Below are positions 1 through 9,946 of a stretch of DNA of 64,000 nt, piece after piece; the stretch's first letter is position 1; each line of letters begins with the position of its first letter. The stretch lies in NCBI RefSeq assembly GCF_000687475.1, contig NC_057319.1, positions 186,001 to 250,000 on the forward strand, read 5' to 3'. This stretch comes from Ustilaginoidea virens. Its lineage: Eukaryota > Ascomycota > Sordariomycetes > Hypocreales > Clavicipitaceae. The notes under the pieces are model-generated. The model saw only the letters and a list, made by a program, of their open reading frames with translations, did not search any database and had not been told where the DNA came from. A program made the position numbers and the translations under genes.

Positions 1-1695
1 ATCAAGTTCCTCACAGAGGGGACCCTGCTCCAGGAGCTCCTTGGCGATCCGTACCTGCGGCAGTACAGCGCCGTCATCGTCGACGAGATTCACCAACGGA
101 GCGTCGACGTGGATCTTGTGGTCGGCTTTCTGAAGCAGATTCTGTCTGACGGGGGCAAGATGCGTGGCGGGGTGCCTCTCAAGGTCGTCATCATGAGCGC
201 GACAGCAGAGATTGACGCCATCAGGTCGTTCTTCAACACGGGGCCGCCGAGACCCGGCCCGGGCTCCGACAGAGTCCAGGTGCTTCATGTCAAGGGACGC
301 CAGTTCCCCGTCGAAATCGTGCACGAACCCAAGCCCGTCGCCGATATCCAGGACGCCATTGTCAAGACGATATTCAGGATACACGTCCAGGAGCCTCTGC
401 CCGGCGACATACTCGCGTTTTTCGTCGGCCAGGAGCAGATTGAGGCGGCGCAAAATCTCATCGAGGAGTACGCGGCTACGCTGGCGTCCAACGTGCCAAA
501 GGTCCAGGTCTTGCCGCTGTACGGGCAGCTGTCCGCCGAGGGCCAGCACAAGGTGTTTCTCCCCGTCTCGGCCAAGCTGACGCGAAAGATTGTCCTGGCC
601 ACCAACATTGCCGAAACGTCCGTCACAGTCCCCGGCGTGCGATACGTCATTGACTGCGGCAAGGCCAAGATCAAGCAGTATCTGCCGACGCTCAGCATGG
701 AGACGCTCCTGGCCAAGCCAATCTCCAAGTCGTCCGCGATCCAGCGGGCCGGCCGAGCCGGCCGCGAGGGGCCGGGCAAATGCTTCCGGCTGTACACGCA
801 GGGCTCCTTCGACACCTTGCAGACGGCGGACCTGGCCGAAATCCTCCGCACCGACGTCGTCAGCGCCGTCCTGACCATGAAGGCTCGCGGCATCGCCGAC
901 GTGCTGGCGTTCCCGCTCATCGACCCGCCGAAGCTGGAGGCCATGGAAAAGGCCAGCTTCCAGCTGCACCTCTACCGCGCCATCGACGACGACGGCTCCA
1001 TCACGCCGGCCGGGAGGAAGATGGCCCGGCTGCCCGTGCCCGCCGCCCTCGGCGCCGTCCTGCTGGCAGCCGCAAGCCGCGAGTACGACTGCATCCTCGA
1101 GGTCATCGACATCATCTCCTGCATCACATGCGGCGAAGACGTCTTTCTCCAGGTCCGGTCCGAGGAGGAGCAGCAAGAGGTCCAGGAGGCGCGGAGGCAG
1201 CTTCAGCGACGGGAAGGCGACCTGCTGACGTACCTCGCGACGATGCAGCAGTACGCAGCCGAGAACGCCGACCGCATCCAGTGGTGCAAGAAGAGGAGGA
1301 TGAACGTCAGGAACATGAAGCAGGCCATGCACATCCGACGGCAGCTCCGCCGGGTGTGCCTCGAGGAGGAGCTGCTGCGCGACGCGCCCGAGCCGGACCC
1401 CCAGCCGTTCACGCCGGCGAGCCCCGAGAGGGCCGAGACGATTCTGAAATGCTTCCTCCGAGGCTACTGCTACAAGACGGCGTTTCTGGTGGAAAACGGG
1501 AGCTACGAGTGTGTCGAGGGCGTCGGGGGCCGACGAGCCATTGCCATCCATCCGGCAAGCGTCCTCCACGGGCAGAAGAAGGAGGCCATCATGTTTCTGG
1601 ACCACGTCTACACCACCAAGAACTATGCCAAGAGGGTCAGCGCCATTCGCGGCGAGTGGATAGTCGAGGCAGCCAAAGTAGCAGAAGCAGACTAG
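1..1695 (+). CDS. DEAH-type ATP-dependent RNA helicase, 3' part (5' end outside the window)
   Basis: The frame is open from the first base, so the gene starts upstream; 564 residues are visible, with no intron. Superfamily 2 helicase motifs appear in order: motif II as DEIH instead of DEAH (residues 28-31 of the visible part), motif III SAT, motif V TNIAETSVT and motif VI QRAGRAGREGPGK. These are followed by the helicase-associated HA2 region and a C-terminal OB-fold-like part ending near residue 560. The family unwinds RNA or remodels RNA-protein complexes using ATP. The HA2 and C-terminal sequence recalls the Dhr2/DHX33 branch linked to ribosome biogenesis, but a spliceosomal Prp-type relative cannot be excluded without the N-terminus. 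Motif I (GKT) would lie upstream. The next feature downstream is a 38-bp A run. Confidence 0.88.
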   Translation: MKFLTEGTLLQELLGDPYLRQYSAVIVDEIHQRSVDVDLVVGFLKQILSDGGKMRGGVPLKVVIMSATAEIDAIRSFFNTGPPRPGPGSDRVQVLHVKGRQFPVEIVHEPKPVADIQDAIVKTIFRIHVQEPLPGDILAFFVGQEQIEAAQNLIEEYAATLASNVPKVQVLPLYGQLSAEGQHKVFLPVSAKLTRKIVLATNIAETSVTVPGVRYVIDCGKAKIKQYLPTLSMETLLAKPISKSSAIQRAGRAGREGPGKCFRLYTQGSFDTLQTADLAEILRTDVVSAVLTMKARGIADVLAFPLIDPPKLEAMEKASFQLHLYRAIDDDGSITPAGRKMARLPVPAALGAVLLAAASREYDCILEVIDIISCITCGEDVFLQVRSEEEQQEVQEARRQLQRREGDLLTYLATMQQYAAENADRIQWCKKRRMNVRNMKQAMHIRRQLRRVCLEEELLRDAPEPDPQPFTPASPERAETILKCFLRGYCYKTAFLVENGSYECVEGVGGRRAIAIHPASVLHGQKKEAIMFLDHVYTTKNYAKRVSAIRGEWIVEAAKVAEAD

Positions 1696-1722
1696 GTGTA
1701 GCGAAACGCAAAGAAGGGAGAA

Positions 1723-1723
<1 letters not shown>

Positions 1724-1761
<38 letters not shown>
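1724..1761. repeat. A38 mononucleotide run
   Basis: An uninterrupted run of about 38 A lies 29 bp after the helicase stop codon, in its likely 3' UTR. It is among the longest of many homopolymers in this window. Confidence 0.9.
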
Positions 1762-1764
<3 letters not shown>

Positions 1765-1887
1765 ATTCATTTTGACGCCCACTTCCAAGTCCAGTCCCGC
1801 CTCGCCGTGGTGACGTCGACGCACTGCTTTAGCTGGACGTCTGCCCCCCGTTTCCACGCCCGTGTGTAGCGCCCCTGAGAACATCCG

Positions 1888-2512
1888 TCATCGCTTCTCC
1901 TCGGGATCCGGATCCGAGTGCCCGTCCTCGCCACCGCTCCGTATCGCTCGCATCAGCTCGTACAGCTGATGAATCTGCTCGTCTGCGACAGCCCAGTTAG
2001 CTAGCACCCTCGCGCCCGCGGACCGCGGCACCCACCGCTCATCTTGGCCAGCTTCCCCTCGTCCATCTTGTCGCCCGCCCACGCGTCCCCCTCCAGCGTC
2101 TGCGCGTACACTTGCCACTCGGTCAGAAAGCCAATCTGGGCAGAGTCCCCCACCCCGGAGGGGGGAGCGTCAGCTTCCGTCTCGACGTCGCGGGGGGGGG
2201 GGGGGGTGTTTGTCTCATCTCGTCTCGTCTCCGGGGGGGGGGAGTAAGTAGGGCAAGGTAAGGGTAGGGTAGTGTCGGCAAGGGGCGTGGGGGGGGGGAA
2301 CGCACCAGATGGGCCGGGTTGTCGACGCGGCGGTGCAGGCGGAACTCGGCCTTGAGGTACTCGTCGCCCAGGATGCGCATGTCGGCGGGGAGGCGCTTCC
2401 GGTGGGCTCGCAGGAGCCGTCTGTAGAGCGGGATCGGGGCCAGCAGCGGCGAGGGCTGCGGGCGGAGCGGCCTCTGCGCCGCGACAGCCAGTCTCGGGGG
2501 GGACAGACGCAT
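1888..2512 (-). CDS. SDHAF3: Succinate dehydrogenase assembly factor 3 (SDHAF3/ACN9, LYR family)
   Basis: Three exons read 2512-2306, 2135-2036 and 1982-1888, giving 133 residues, the usual size. The first exon carries the LYR motif ([13 protein letters not shown]) and a segment ending NPAHL; the second continues [12 protein letters not shown]; the third begins [11 protein letters not shown]. Together they match the ACN9 family, which protects the iron-sulphur subunit of complex II during assembly in the mitochondrial matrix. Intron 1 (170 bp) starts GTGCGT and is filled with long C runs on the coding strand; intron 2 (53 bp) starts GTGGGT and has a CTAAC branch site. Phases match at both junctions. 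The gene is divergent from HPM1, about 350 bp between start codons. The tail after residue 115 is acidic and less conserved. Confidence 0.88.
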
Positions 2513-2862
2513 CGCCAGAAACGGACGTGGCCTGGTGGTGGGGGCAGTCTTTCAAACTCTCAAGACGGGACGTGACGGGACGTGACGGGACGTGACGTGA
2601 AGCTTTGTTCTTTTTCTTATTTTTGGGATGCAGATGCCGAGGTCGGCGGGGCTTTGGCCCCCATGCGCGACAACAGAGCGCCAGCCTATCAGAGGAAGCC
2701 GCCGCGGACCCCACATGCATTCATCCAGCCTTGGCGCGAGGGAAACGGCAAAAAGAGGCGGGCCAAAAGAAAAAAAAAACCCCTTGAAAAAAGACAGGGA
2801 AGACAAGGAAGGCAAGGAAGACAAGGAAGGAAACTCGGAAAGCCACCACGGCTACAACGGCC
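2513..2862. promoter_or_regulatory. Shared divergent promoter region, SDHAF3 / HPM1
   Basis: This 350-bp stretch separates two start codons facing away from each other, so it must hold both promoters. It contains a CGTGACGGGA direct repeat (about 2570-2600) and purine-rich AAGACAAGGAAGGC-type repeats just before HPM1 (about 2796-2835). No TATA box is obvious. The role is inferred from layout. Confidence 0.5.
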
Positions 2863-2938
2863 ATGTCTTTCTCGTTCGGGTTCGCGGGCGCCGATATCGA
2901 CGCCGGGCCGGGGGATGCCGCGCACGAGACGCAGCAGC

Positions 2939-2974
<36 letters not shown>

Positions 2975-4122
2975 TTCCGGCGCGGCGGGCGGACGGGCAA
3001 GCAGGCGCGTTCCCCGTCCCCAGACGGCGGCAGCTTGCCGCGGAGCGCCACGGGCTCAGGGCCATGCTGTCCGGCCTGCCGTCGAGGATCGCGTACGACA
3101 CGCTGGACGTGACGCTGGACGATGGGCAGGTGGTGGCGCTGCCGCGGCGCGAGCTGTGGGATGTGCGCGTGCAGCTCATGGCTGAGGATGACGGCGGCCG
3201 CGACGGCGACGGCGACGGCGACGGACTGCGCGACGGACTGGGCGATCGTGATGTCAAGACGGGCGTCTACGAGGGTGGCTTCAAGAGCTGGGAGAGCAGC
3301 GTCGACCTCGTCAAGGTCCTGGCCACGCACAGCCACCCGGCTTCGTGGGCATGCAAATCCGCTCGCATCATCGAGGTGAGTGCTCGCGCTCGTGCTCGTG
3401 CCCGCACGTCAAAGCAGGGCACTTGTATGCATTCGTCGCTAACAAATCTGCCATGTACAAAGCTGGGATGCGGAACTGCCCTCCCCTCGCTGGCCATGTT
3501 CCGCTGGATCATGGCCTTGGAGCCGTTGCCAGACCGCCGGCAAGTTTCCTTCATACTGGCCGACTACAACCCTTCTGTCCTGCAACTGGTCACGCTGCCC
3601 AACCTCATCCTCACATGGGCCCTGTACCACCGGCAACGCATTCCCGTCCTGCAAGATGCCTTTTCTCTCCCAGGCGAGCTGGAGCTGACTCCCATTGTCC
3701 TTGAAACCTTTGAGACGTACCTCTCCACTCACGGCATTCAGCTCTCGTTCCTGTCTGGCGGCTGGTCTCCAGATTTTGTTCAATTACTATACCAGGAGCC
3801 CGGCCCATGCAACGACGACTCCTCTGCCTCGGAAGCCTCGCCCGTGACCATGCTGCTGGGCGCTGAAACAATATACTCTCCATTTGCTCTCCAAGCGTTT
3901 GCCGAAATGGTCCTGTCCGTCTTGCACCGAGAAAAGAGCATGTTTTCCGCCCATGCCTCGGCGTGGATTGCTGCCAAAAGACTCTATTTTGGCGTCGGAG
4001 GTTCCTTGGACGATTTTGTGGACAGAATCGAAGCAAGGGGCGTGACTGTATCGACAGTCCGGGAGGAGACCGACGGCGTCAGACGGGGGGTGGTCCGTTG
4101 CGTGCTTCCACAGCCAACCTAG
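2863..4122 (+). CDS. HPM1: Protein-histidine N-methyltransferase (Hpm1/METTL18 type)
   Basis: Two exons, 2863-3375 and 3463-4122, give about 390 residues, close to yeast Hpm1 (377). The product is a seven-beta-strand SAM-dependent methyltransferase; the SAM-binding region runs across the splice site as KSARIIE followed by LGCGTALPSLAMF. Hpm1 methylates a histidine of ribosomal protein uL3 in yeast. A polyglutamine tract (about residues 24-37) encoded by CAG codons and a GDGDGDG tract (about 110-120) are insertions outside the fold. The intron (3376-3462, 87 bp, GTGAGT...AAAG, branch CTAAC) is a multiple of three without an in-frame stop, so unspliced RNA would still give a full-length but insertion-bearing protein. 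Confidence 0.86.
2928..2972 (+). repeat. CAG trinucleotide repeat encoding polyglutamine in HPM1
   Basis: About 14 CAG codons with one CGG interruption lie in the N-terminal coding region of HPM1. Such tracts vary in length between strains by replication slippage. Confidence 0.9.
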
Positions 4123-4425
4123 AAGAATTAGAATGCGTTTCACAAATCGTCTCTTCAGAATCACAACATACGCTACGCTTGCCGTGCTGCCGTGCTGCCG
4201 AGTGGCCTAGTGGCCGAGTGGCCGACTCGAGTTTTTCCCGCCGTTTGAAGAGGCATGTTCGAGCCTACCTACAATGCAGGATTACTTGTCACTGCGGGGA
4301 AAAGGTCTGAAACTGTCGACGCCGTTGCCTCGACATCTCATCTAGGCCACCCTCCGTTGTCGTCAAGTTCAACATCTTTCGTGGCGTTCCCAGTTCCCAG
4401 CCATACAGCACAAGCCGTGGCCGGC
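4123..4425. other. Convergent 3' spacer between HPM1 and the ING gene
   Basis: This 303-bp region between two converging genes holds short imperfect repeats of GTGCTGCC and GTGGCCGAGTGGCC (about 4181-4225). I see no gene in it. Confidence 0.6.
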
Positions 4426-5748
4426 TCATTTAGCTTTGCGCTGGAGTTTTTCTGTGCAGACAGGGCAGTACCAAGTGCCATTGGGTTCGCTCTTCAACCC
4501 GACACATGACCAATGAAACCACTCATAAGGGCAATTGTCGTTGTCGCAAGCGACCATATCGCCATAGCTTACGTTATGGCACAGGCAATACTTCTTGTCA
4601 TCGCCGCCCTCTTCATCGTCGTCGTCGCCATCAACAGCGACATCGGCCGCGTTGGTGTCCTTGCCATCAGCAGTAGGGATGGCTTTGGGCCGGTCTTCAA
4701 GACCGACTTCTTCATCCCCGCTCAAACTTTCTGCCTCTGACAGATCACTATCTGCGGTTGAGGCCGGCGAATTTCGCGCCGAGGCTTTCTTCACCCGCGA
4801 GAGCGAGGATTTGTTGGGAGCCTTCTTTCGTGGGCCTGCAGTCGGCGTTCCTCGGCGGCTGCCGGCGTTGGAGCCGCCTGCTTTGATGGAGCTCGATCGA
4901 GGTCCGGCACTTCCAGCCCTTGCTGGCGCGCTGGGTGCAGCTGCGGATTTGGGGGTCCCCGGGCCCAGCGACGAGTGCCTGGCGAGACCGCTCGATGCTG
5001 TTGTCGCAGTTGCGAGAGCCGTGTTCAATCTGGGGCCGCGCTTGGTGGCCGGGCCTGCTGAGCCTTCACGTTGCCGGTTGAGAATCATGCTGGCCGCAGG
5101 CGTGGCCGGTGCCGAGGCAGCATGTTGCGGTCCAGGCTGTTGGGCCTGAGCTTGGCGAATGCTCGGGTGCGCTGGTAGCCTCGTCGTTGCCGGGGTGCTG
5201 TGAGGGGCAGCAAGCGCGGCGGCGGGAGGTGCTGCGGTCGTGATGCTGGCGGATGGGTTAACGGCCCGGACAGACGGCGCGGTGTGGTTGGCGGCGCTGG
5301 GACGCAGCAGCGAAGGCACTTCGTCGGGGTCTGTGAAGCCAGGCTCGGCGCGGTCGTACAAGAGCTTTATCTGAATATCGATGCTCCGTAAGTGCTTGTC
5401 CATGGTGACTTGAAGCTTCTGAGTCAATGCAATCTTGTCTTGCGCAAGTCTGTCGGCTTTGGCGAAGCCGTCGCGAATCTGAGCGCGTAGCGCATCTTCT
5501 TTCGGGTTGGGCTCGTGACTGCCGTTGGACTTGATCCACTTTTGTATCTTGCCGTCGCGATCTTCTATCATTCGAATGCACTCGTTGTATTGACGGTCCT
5601 TGTCGGTGATTTCCTCGTGGATAAAGCGGATCTCTTCCGGCAGGTTCTGGACGCGGTTCACCCAGTCGTCAAGAATCAGGCCGGGATCAAGCGGCTCGGC
5701 TTGAGGCATGCTCTTGACAAAGTCAATGGAAAGATCGTCTCTGGGCAT
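4426..5748 (-). CDS. YNG2: ING-family PHD-finger protein (Yng2-like, NuA4 histone acetyltransferase subunit)
   Basis: An intronless 440-residue protein. Residues 1-115 form the N-terminal ING helical domain ([22 protein letters not shown] is typical). A long Ala/Pro/Ser-rich disordered middle follows, and a C-terminal C4HC3 PHD finger (about 387-435: [17 protein letters not shown], then [13 protein letters not shown], then WYCPVC) with a basic tail. PHD fingers of this family read H3K4 methylation and the N-terminus anchors the protein in the complex. The middle is longer than in yeast Yng2 (282 residues), as is usual in filamentous fungi. Assignment to NuA4 rather than another ING complex rests on the long ING domain and is likely but not proven. 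Confidence 0.86.
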   Translation of the reverse strand: MPRDDLSIDFVKSMPQAEPLDPGLILDDWVNRVQNLPEEIRFIHEEITDKDRQYNECIRMIEDRDGKIQKWIKSNGSHEPNPKEDALRAQIRDGFAKADRLAQDKIALTQKLQVTMDKHLRSIDIQIKLLYDRAEPGFTDPDEVPSLLRPSAANHTAPSVRAVNPSASITTAAPPAAALAAPHSTPATTRLPAHPSIRQAQAQQPGPQHAASAPATPAASMILNRQREGSAGPATKRGPRLNTALATATTASSGLARHSSLGPGTPKSAAAPSAPARAGSAGPRSSSIKAGGSNAGSRRGTPTAGPRKKAPNKSSLSRVKKASARNSPASTADSDLSEAESLSGDEEVGLEDRPKAIPTADGKDTNAADVAVDGDDDDEEGGDDKKYCLCHNVSYGDMVACDNDNCPYEWFHWSCVGLKSEPNGTWYCPVCTEKLQRKAK

Positions 5749-7328
5749 GATGTTAACGTCTGCAAAGACTGATCTTTTCCGGGCCAGATTGGGTAGTGGC
5801 AGTCGTCCAAAGCACAGAGCAAACGCTACTTAACTGGACTGGACTCTCGGGGGGAGGGGGGGGGGGGGGGGGGGGGGGGGATGGGGGGTTAAAGATGAAT
5901 TTGAAGTTTGAGAGCAACAACAGACAGACAAGTGCAGGGTACGAAGCAGCTAATCAAAACAAAGTTGGCAAGTGCGAAATATCGGCCAGCACTTGCGGAG
6001 CAATTCTGCCCCCCCACGCGTGTGTAGAAAGATGAAGCGAAAATTCAAGATAAAAATTGGGAATTGGAAAACGGGAATTGAATTGAGGTACTCCGTACTC
6101 CGTAGGGGCCCCGGGGATTGCAGACGGCTGGGGGTAGGCACGGCTGGCCATAGCTCCTACCTCTTGGCAGATTAGCCTGGCCAGGCCACTGGGTGGCAGT
6201 TGCCGCCTTGCCGATGAGAGCAGCAGCTGACTGGGGCATGCCATGTCCGCCCCAACCGCTGAGAAGGAAGGGGCGGGGGGGGTGGCCTAGCCAGGGCCCA
6301 GGCATGGCCCAGGTCAGCGCTGGCACCAGCACGACGTCCGGCAGCAGCTGCCAGCGCTGTGGCCGCCGAGGCATGGGGACTGCTTGCTGCCCAAGGGGGC
6401 AAACGCAAGACTTCAATGTTGTTTGCGGCTGACCTCAATGACAAGCAAGGCCCCAGCCTGCCTCCTTGGAGTCACAGGGCCGGAGAGCTGGGGGCGGGGA
6501 AGAAGCAAAGAAGCAAGTGCGTGCTGCGTGCTGCGTGCTGCGTGCCAAGTCGTCTGGAAGCTGCGCCGCGACATTGTGCGAACGCACGTCTGCCTCGCGC
6601 GCTTCATCGAATCCACTCACCTAAATTGTCGGATTTCCAGCTGGAGCGGTCTAGACACAAGAAAACCCCTCCTGGAGATGTTTTGCTCGATGGAGCAGGA
6701 TGCTTTTGTCGGCGCCCCCTCTAGTCGCAAAACTTTGGTCGGAGAGAAAAAGACAAAAAAAAAAGACAAAGCAAGAGGGAGGCTAACGACCAAGGCTCAT
6801 CATGACCAAGGCTGATGGCCCAAGGGCAAAGTTGGTCTGGAAAGGGATTGGCCAGACGGCGTCAGCCTCGGCAGCGGTGGCTGACGAATTAATCAGCAGA
6901 GTTTTCCCGCGCTGCTCATGGTTTCCAATGCAATGGATCCAGCCGTATTACTCCGTATGTATGTATTATGTCAATATTACCCGGTACGGAGTACAGACTT
7001 AGGTGCCCAGGTGCCTAGAGGTGTGGTGTGCAGTGATCGGGGTGAGGTGAGGCTCCCCGGTGCCCGTGCCTGCCCCGAACACACAAGACTCCAGCCCCTC
7101 CCCCACCCAGCTGCTAGAGGCTAAAGTCGCTGCTGTGCTGCAACTCGACATCAACCCCATGCTTCTTGCCTTCATGATCCAGAGATCAGGCATGATCGCC
7201 GTCCATCACAAGCCCCGTGCTCCCCTCTCCACGCCATCGCAATGACACACACGTAATCTGCCGCCCAACAACCGCTCCATGACAAAAAGATTGAGCATCG
7301 CCATCGCCTCGGGCCGGGCTGCGCAGCC
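5749..7328. other. Divergent intergenic region between the ING gene and HOS2
   Basis: About 1.6 kb without a supportable gene. It contains an uninterrupted run of about 25 G (5856-5880), a doubled TACTCCGTA motif at 6088-6105, single copies at 6949-6957 and 6985-6993, and GTGCTGCGTGCTGC direct repeats near 6520-6545. Short ORFs here lack recognisable domains. It should hold the promoters of both flanking chromatin genes. Confidence 0.6.
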
Positions 7329-8828
7329 ATGGACATCAACCCATACCGGTTTCGGGTCCCCAAACCCAACTATCTTCCGCACAAGCAAGACGTCGACGAC
7401 GACGACGCCATCATCCACGAGTACGGCAGCACGCCCCTCGGCCAGCCCAGCGAGCTGGACAACGCCAAGTTCTACAACAAGTGCAAGCGCCTCGCCGAGG
7501 AATCCGGCATAACCCGGCCCCGGGGCTGCAACGTCTCGTTCCACTGCAACCCGGACATGGAGAAGCACCATTTCGGCATGACGCACCCCATGAAGCCGTG
7601 GCGCCTCACCCTCTCCAAGAGCCTCATCTACTCGTACGGCATGTCCTTCGCCATGGACAACTACATCTCCCGCGCGGCAACCTACGAGGAGCTGGCCTCC
7701 TTCCATTCCACCGACTACCTCGACTTCCTCGGCACCGTCCTGCCGGAACCGGTCCCGCGGGACCTGGAAAACCAGAATCCCGACCTCAAGTTCAACCTGG
7801 GCGGCTCCGACTGCCCGCTCTTCGATGGCCTGTACGACTACTGCTCCATGTCTGCCGGCAGCGCGCTCGACGCCGCCCGGAAGATCACGTCCAACCAGTC
7901 GGACATTGCCATCGCCTGGGGGGGCGGCCTCCATCACGCCAAAAAGGCCGAGGCCTCGGGCTTCTGCTACATCAACGACATTGTCATTGCCATTCTCGAG
8001 CTCCTCCGCTTCTACCCCCGCGTCCTCTACATCGACATCGACGTCCATCACGGGGACGGCGTCGAGGAGGCCTTCTTCTCCACGGACCGCGTCATGACCG
8101 TCTCCTTTCACAAGTACGACCCCACCAACTTCTTCCCCGGCACGGGAGCCCTGGACGACAACGGCCCCAAGAACGAGCACAACCCGGGCGCTCACCACGC
8201 CGTCAACGTGCCTCTAAACGACGGCATCACCGACGAGCAGTACGAGATGCTGTTCAACTCCATCATTGGCAAGATTGTCGAAAAGTTCCGCCCCAGCGCC
8301 ATCGCCCTGCAGTGCGGCGCCGACTCCCTCGCCGGCGACCGCCTGGGCCGCTTCAACCTCCAGGTGCAGGGCCACGGCGCGTGCGTCGAGTTTTGCAAAA
8401 AGGTCGGCCTGCCGCTCATCCTGTTCGGCGGCGGCGGCTACACGCCCCGGAACGTTGCTCGCGCCTGGACCTACGAAACCAGCATCGCCATCGGATGCCA
8501 GGACAAGATCAACCCCGTCCTCCCCCAGCACACCCCCTGGCGCAGCCAGTTCAGGCAGGACACCCTTTTCCCCACGCTTGAGCAGATCTTGGGCGAGCCG
8601 CGACAGAATCGCAATCCTCAAAAGCGCCTGCAGGAAATCGTCCAGCACGTTTCGGAACAGCTTCGCTTCGTCCAAGCCGCCCCGAGCGTCCAGATGCAGG
8701 CCATCCCACCCGATCTCGGCGCCCTCCGGCAGGAGGTCGAGGAGAGGATGAAGGAGCAGAACGAAGAGCGGAGCGACGAGATTCGACGGGCTCGCGAAGC
8801 CGCAGTAGGCACTCGAATGGAGCTGTGA
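7329..8828 (+). CDS. HOS2: Class I histone deacetylase, Hos2 type
   Basis: A single uninterrupted 499-residue frame. The deacetylase domain covers about residues 66-380. The tandem histidines are at 202-203 (GGGLHHAKKAEASGFCYIND), the zinc-binding Asp/His motif at about 236-243 (DIDVHHGDG), and the glycine-rich loop GGGGYTPRNVARAW is also present. All catalytic residues I can check are intact. Hos2-type enzymes work in Set3-type corepressor complexes, removing acetyl groups from H3 and H4. The N-terminal segment and the short charged tail (LRQEVEERMKEQNEERSDEI) fit Hos2 better than Rpd3, which has a longer acidic tail. In related plant and insect pathogens this gene affects conidiation and virulence; that is family knowledge only. 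Confidence 0.92.
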   Translation: MDINPYRFRVPKPNYLPHKQDVDDDDAIIHEYGSTPLGQPSELDNAKFYNKCKRLAEESGITRPRGCNVSFHCNPDMEKHHFGMTHPMKPWRLTLSKSLIYSYGMSFAMDNYISRAATYEELASFHSTDYLDFLGTVLPEPVPRDLENQNPDLKFNLGGSDCPLFDGLYDYCSMSAGSALDAARKITSNQSDIAIAWGGGLHHAKKAEASGFCYINDIVIAILELLRFYPRVLYIDIDVHHGDGVEEAFFSTDRVMTVSFHKYDPTNFFPGTGALDDNGPKNEHNPGAHHAVNVPLNDGITDEQYEMLFNSIIGKIVEKFRPSAIALQCGADSLAGDRLGRFNLQVQGHGACVEFCKKVGLPLILFGGGGYTPRNVARAWTYETSIAIGCQDKINPVLPQHTPWRSQFRQDTLFPTLEQILGEPRQNRNPQKRLQEIVQHVSEQLRFVQAAPSVQMQAIPPDLGALRQEVEERMKEQNEERSDEIRRAREAAVGTRMEL

Positions 8829-9946
8829 GGTGTTTCACGAAGGGGGGTGTTTGGAGTCGCGCGAGGTATCCTTTAGCAGCACCATCCTGTCGCGGGACTT
8901 TGTCTGCATGGGCAGCAGGTTCGGTGGCCAGGGGTTTGTATCATTAAGCAGCATCATCCCGCCCCAGGACCTGTCTGCACGGCAGCAGCCCGGCAAGCGT
9001 TCCCATAGCGTCTGTAGCACGTGCCGTAGAATACATCTCGTTTCCCGGGGCACGCACCTCCTTTGTCCGCCGGTGCTCCTCATCAGCCGCGAGCTTGCTG
9101 CGCACCCGGCAGCAAGCCGAACAGCCCAGCGCCCTTTATTGCTGTGGCCCCCCCCCCACCAACAGATAGACGCCCGCTCTGGACACCCAAGCACCCCGGC
9201 GTGATGGCAAGATCCCAGCCAGTCTGTCTCGAGTCTCGGCGCCGTCTCTCTATTCCACATGTCACCGAGTACGTCTGGAAGTTTCACGCGGGGGCCGGGG
9301 TCCCCGCGGGAGTCTGCCTACTACTGCGCGCCCGGTGCGCAGGTCCTCGGCCGATACAACTATCTAGCTTGGGCGGTGGGCGGCAGGTGCAGAGACGGGA
9401 AGTCCCTGGAAAACGGCGTCTCGCGGCAGATTTCTCAGCTTGTTTGGTTGTTTCTACAATTTAGATGCTTGCATCGTCGCGGACGTCGGAAATGACGCGA
9501 CCGGTTGCCTCCGATGTGCTGGGACCATGCAGATGCAAGCGATGCCGTCTTCAAACGTGAGCGTCAATGTAGAAAGAAAAAAAAAAAAAAAACAGCTGCA
9601 TTGCAATCAACTAAAGAACGGCAAATATAAGATAAAAAGCATTACTTAAATTTAAACAACAAAGAGCCAAGATCTTGCCGGCAAGAGAGAGCGACAAACA
9701 CCTGCCGAGTGTTGAAGCAGACAATCTGGATGCTTGGTCGATTCAATGTAGTCCCCAAGAGGTCGTCAGTCGACTGCCCACCGTTGTTCCCGCGCACCGA
9801 GGATTTGGTTCAGCTCGTGTTGCCAACCTCTGCCTGCCGCATCCGACGCCCTGATGACAAGTATATGCAAACGAAGATCCAAAATAAATAAAATAAAATA
9901 AAAACCCTCCACATGGCACCTCGAGAACGGATACGCGTTCCGGCGG
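8829..9946. other. Convergent spacer between HOS2 and the SUN gene
   Basis: About 1.1 kb with no credible gene. It becomes AT-rich toward 9580-9900, with an A17-type run near 9575, consistent with 3' UTRs of the two converging genes. Confidence 0.6.

Noticed and set aside
1724..1761. Poly(A) tail of a retroposed copy
   Set aside because: No target-site duplication or intron-less copy of another gene precedes it; the helicase frame is intact and similar runs of T, C and G occur elsewhere.
780..1775. 331-residue plus-strand ORF overlapping the helicase in another frame
   Set aside because: It is rich in Arg/His/Pro as a frame-shadow of GC-rich coding sequence and ends in poly-Lys from the A38 run.
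7206..8198. 330-residue minus-strand ORF antisense to HOS2
   Set aside because: It is a mirror of the GC-rich histone deacetylase frame, Val/Gly-rich without domain features; the plus strand encodes all HDAC motifs.
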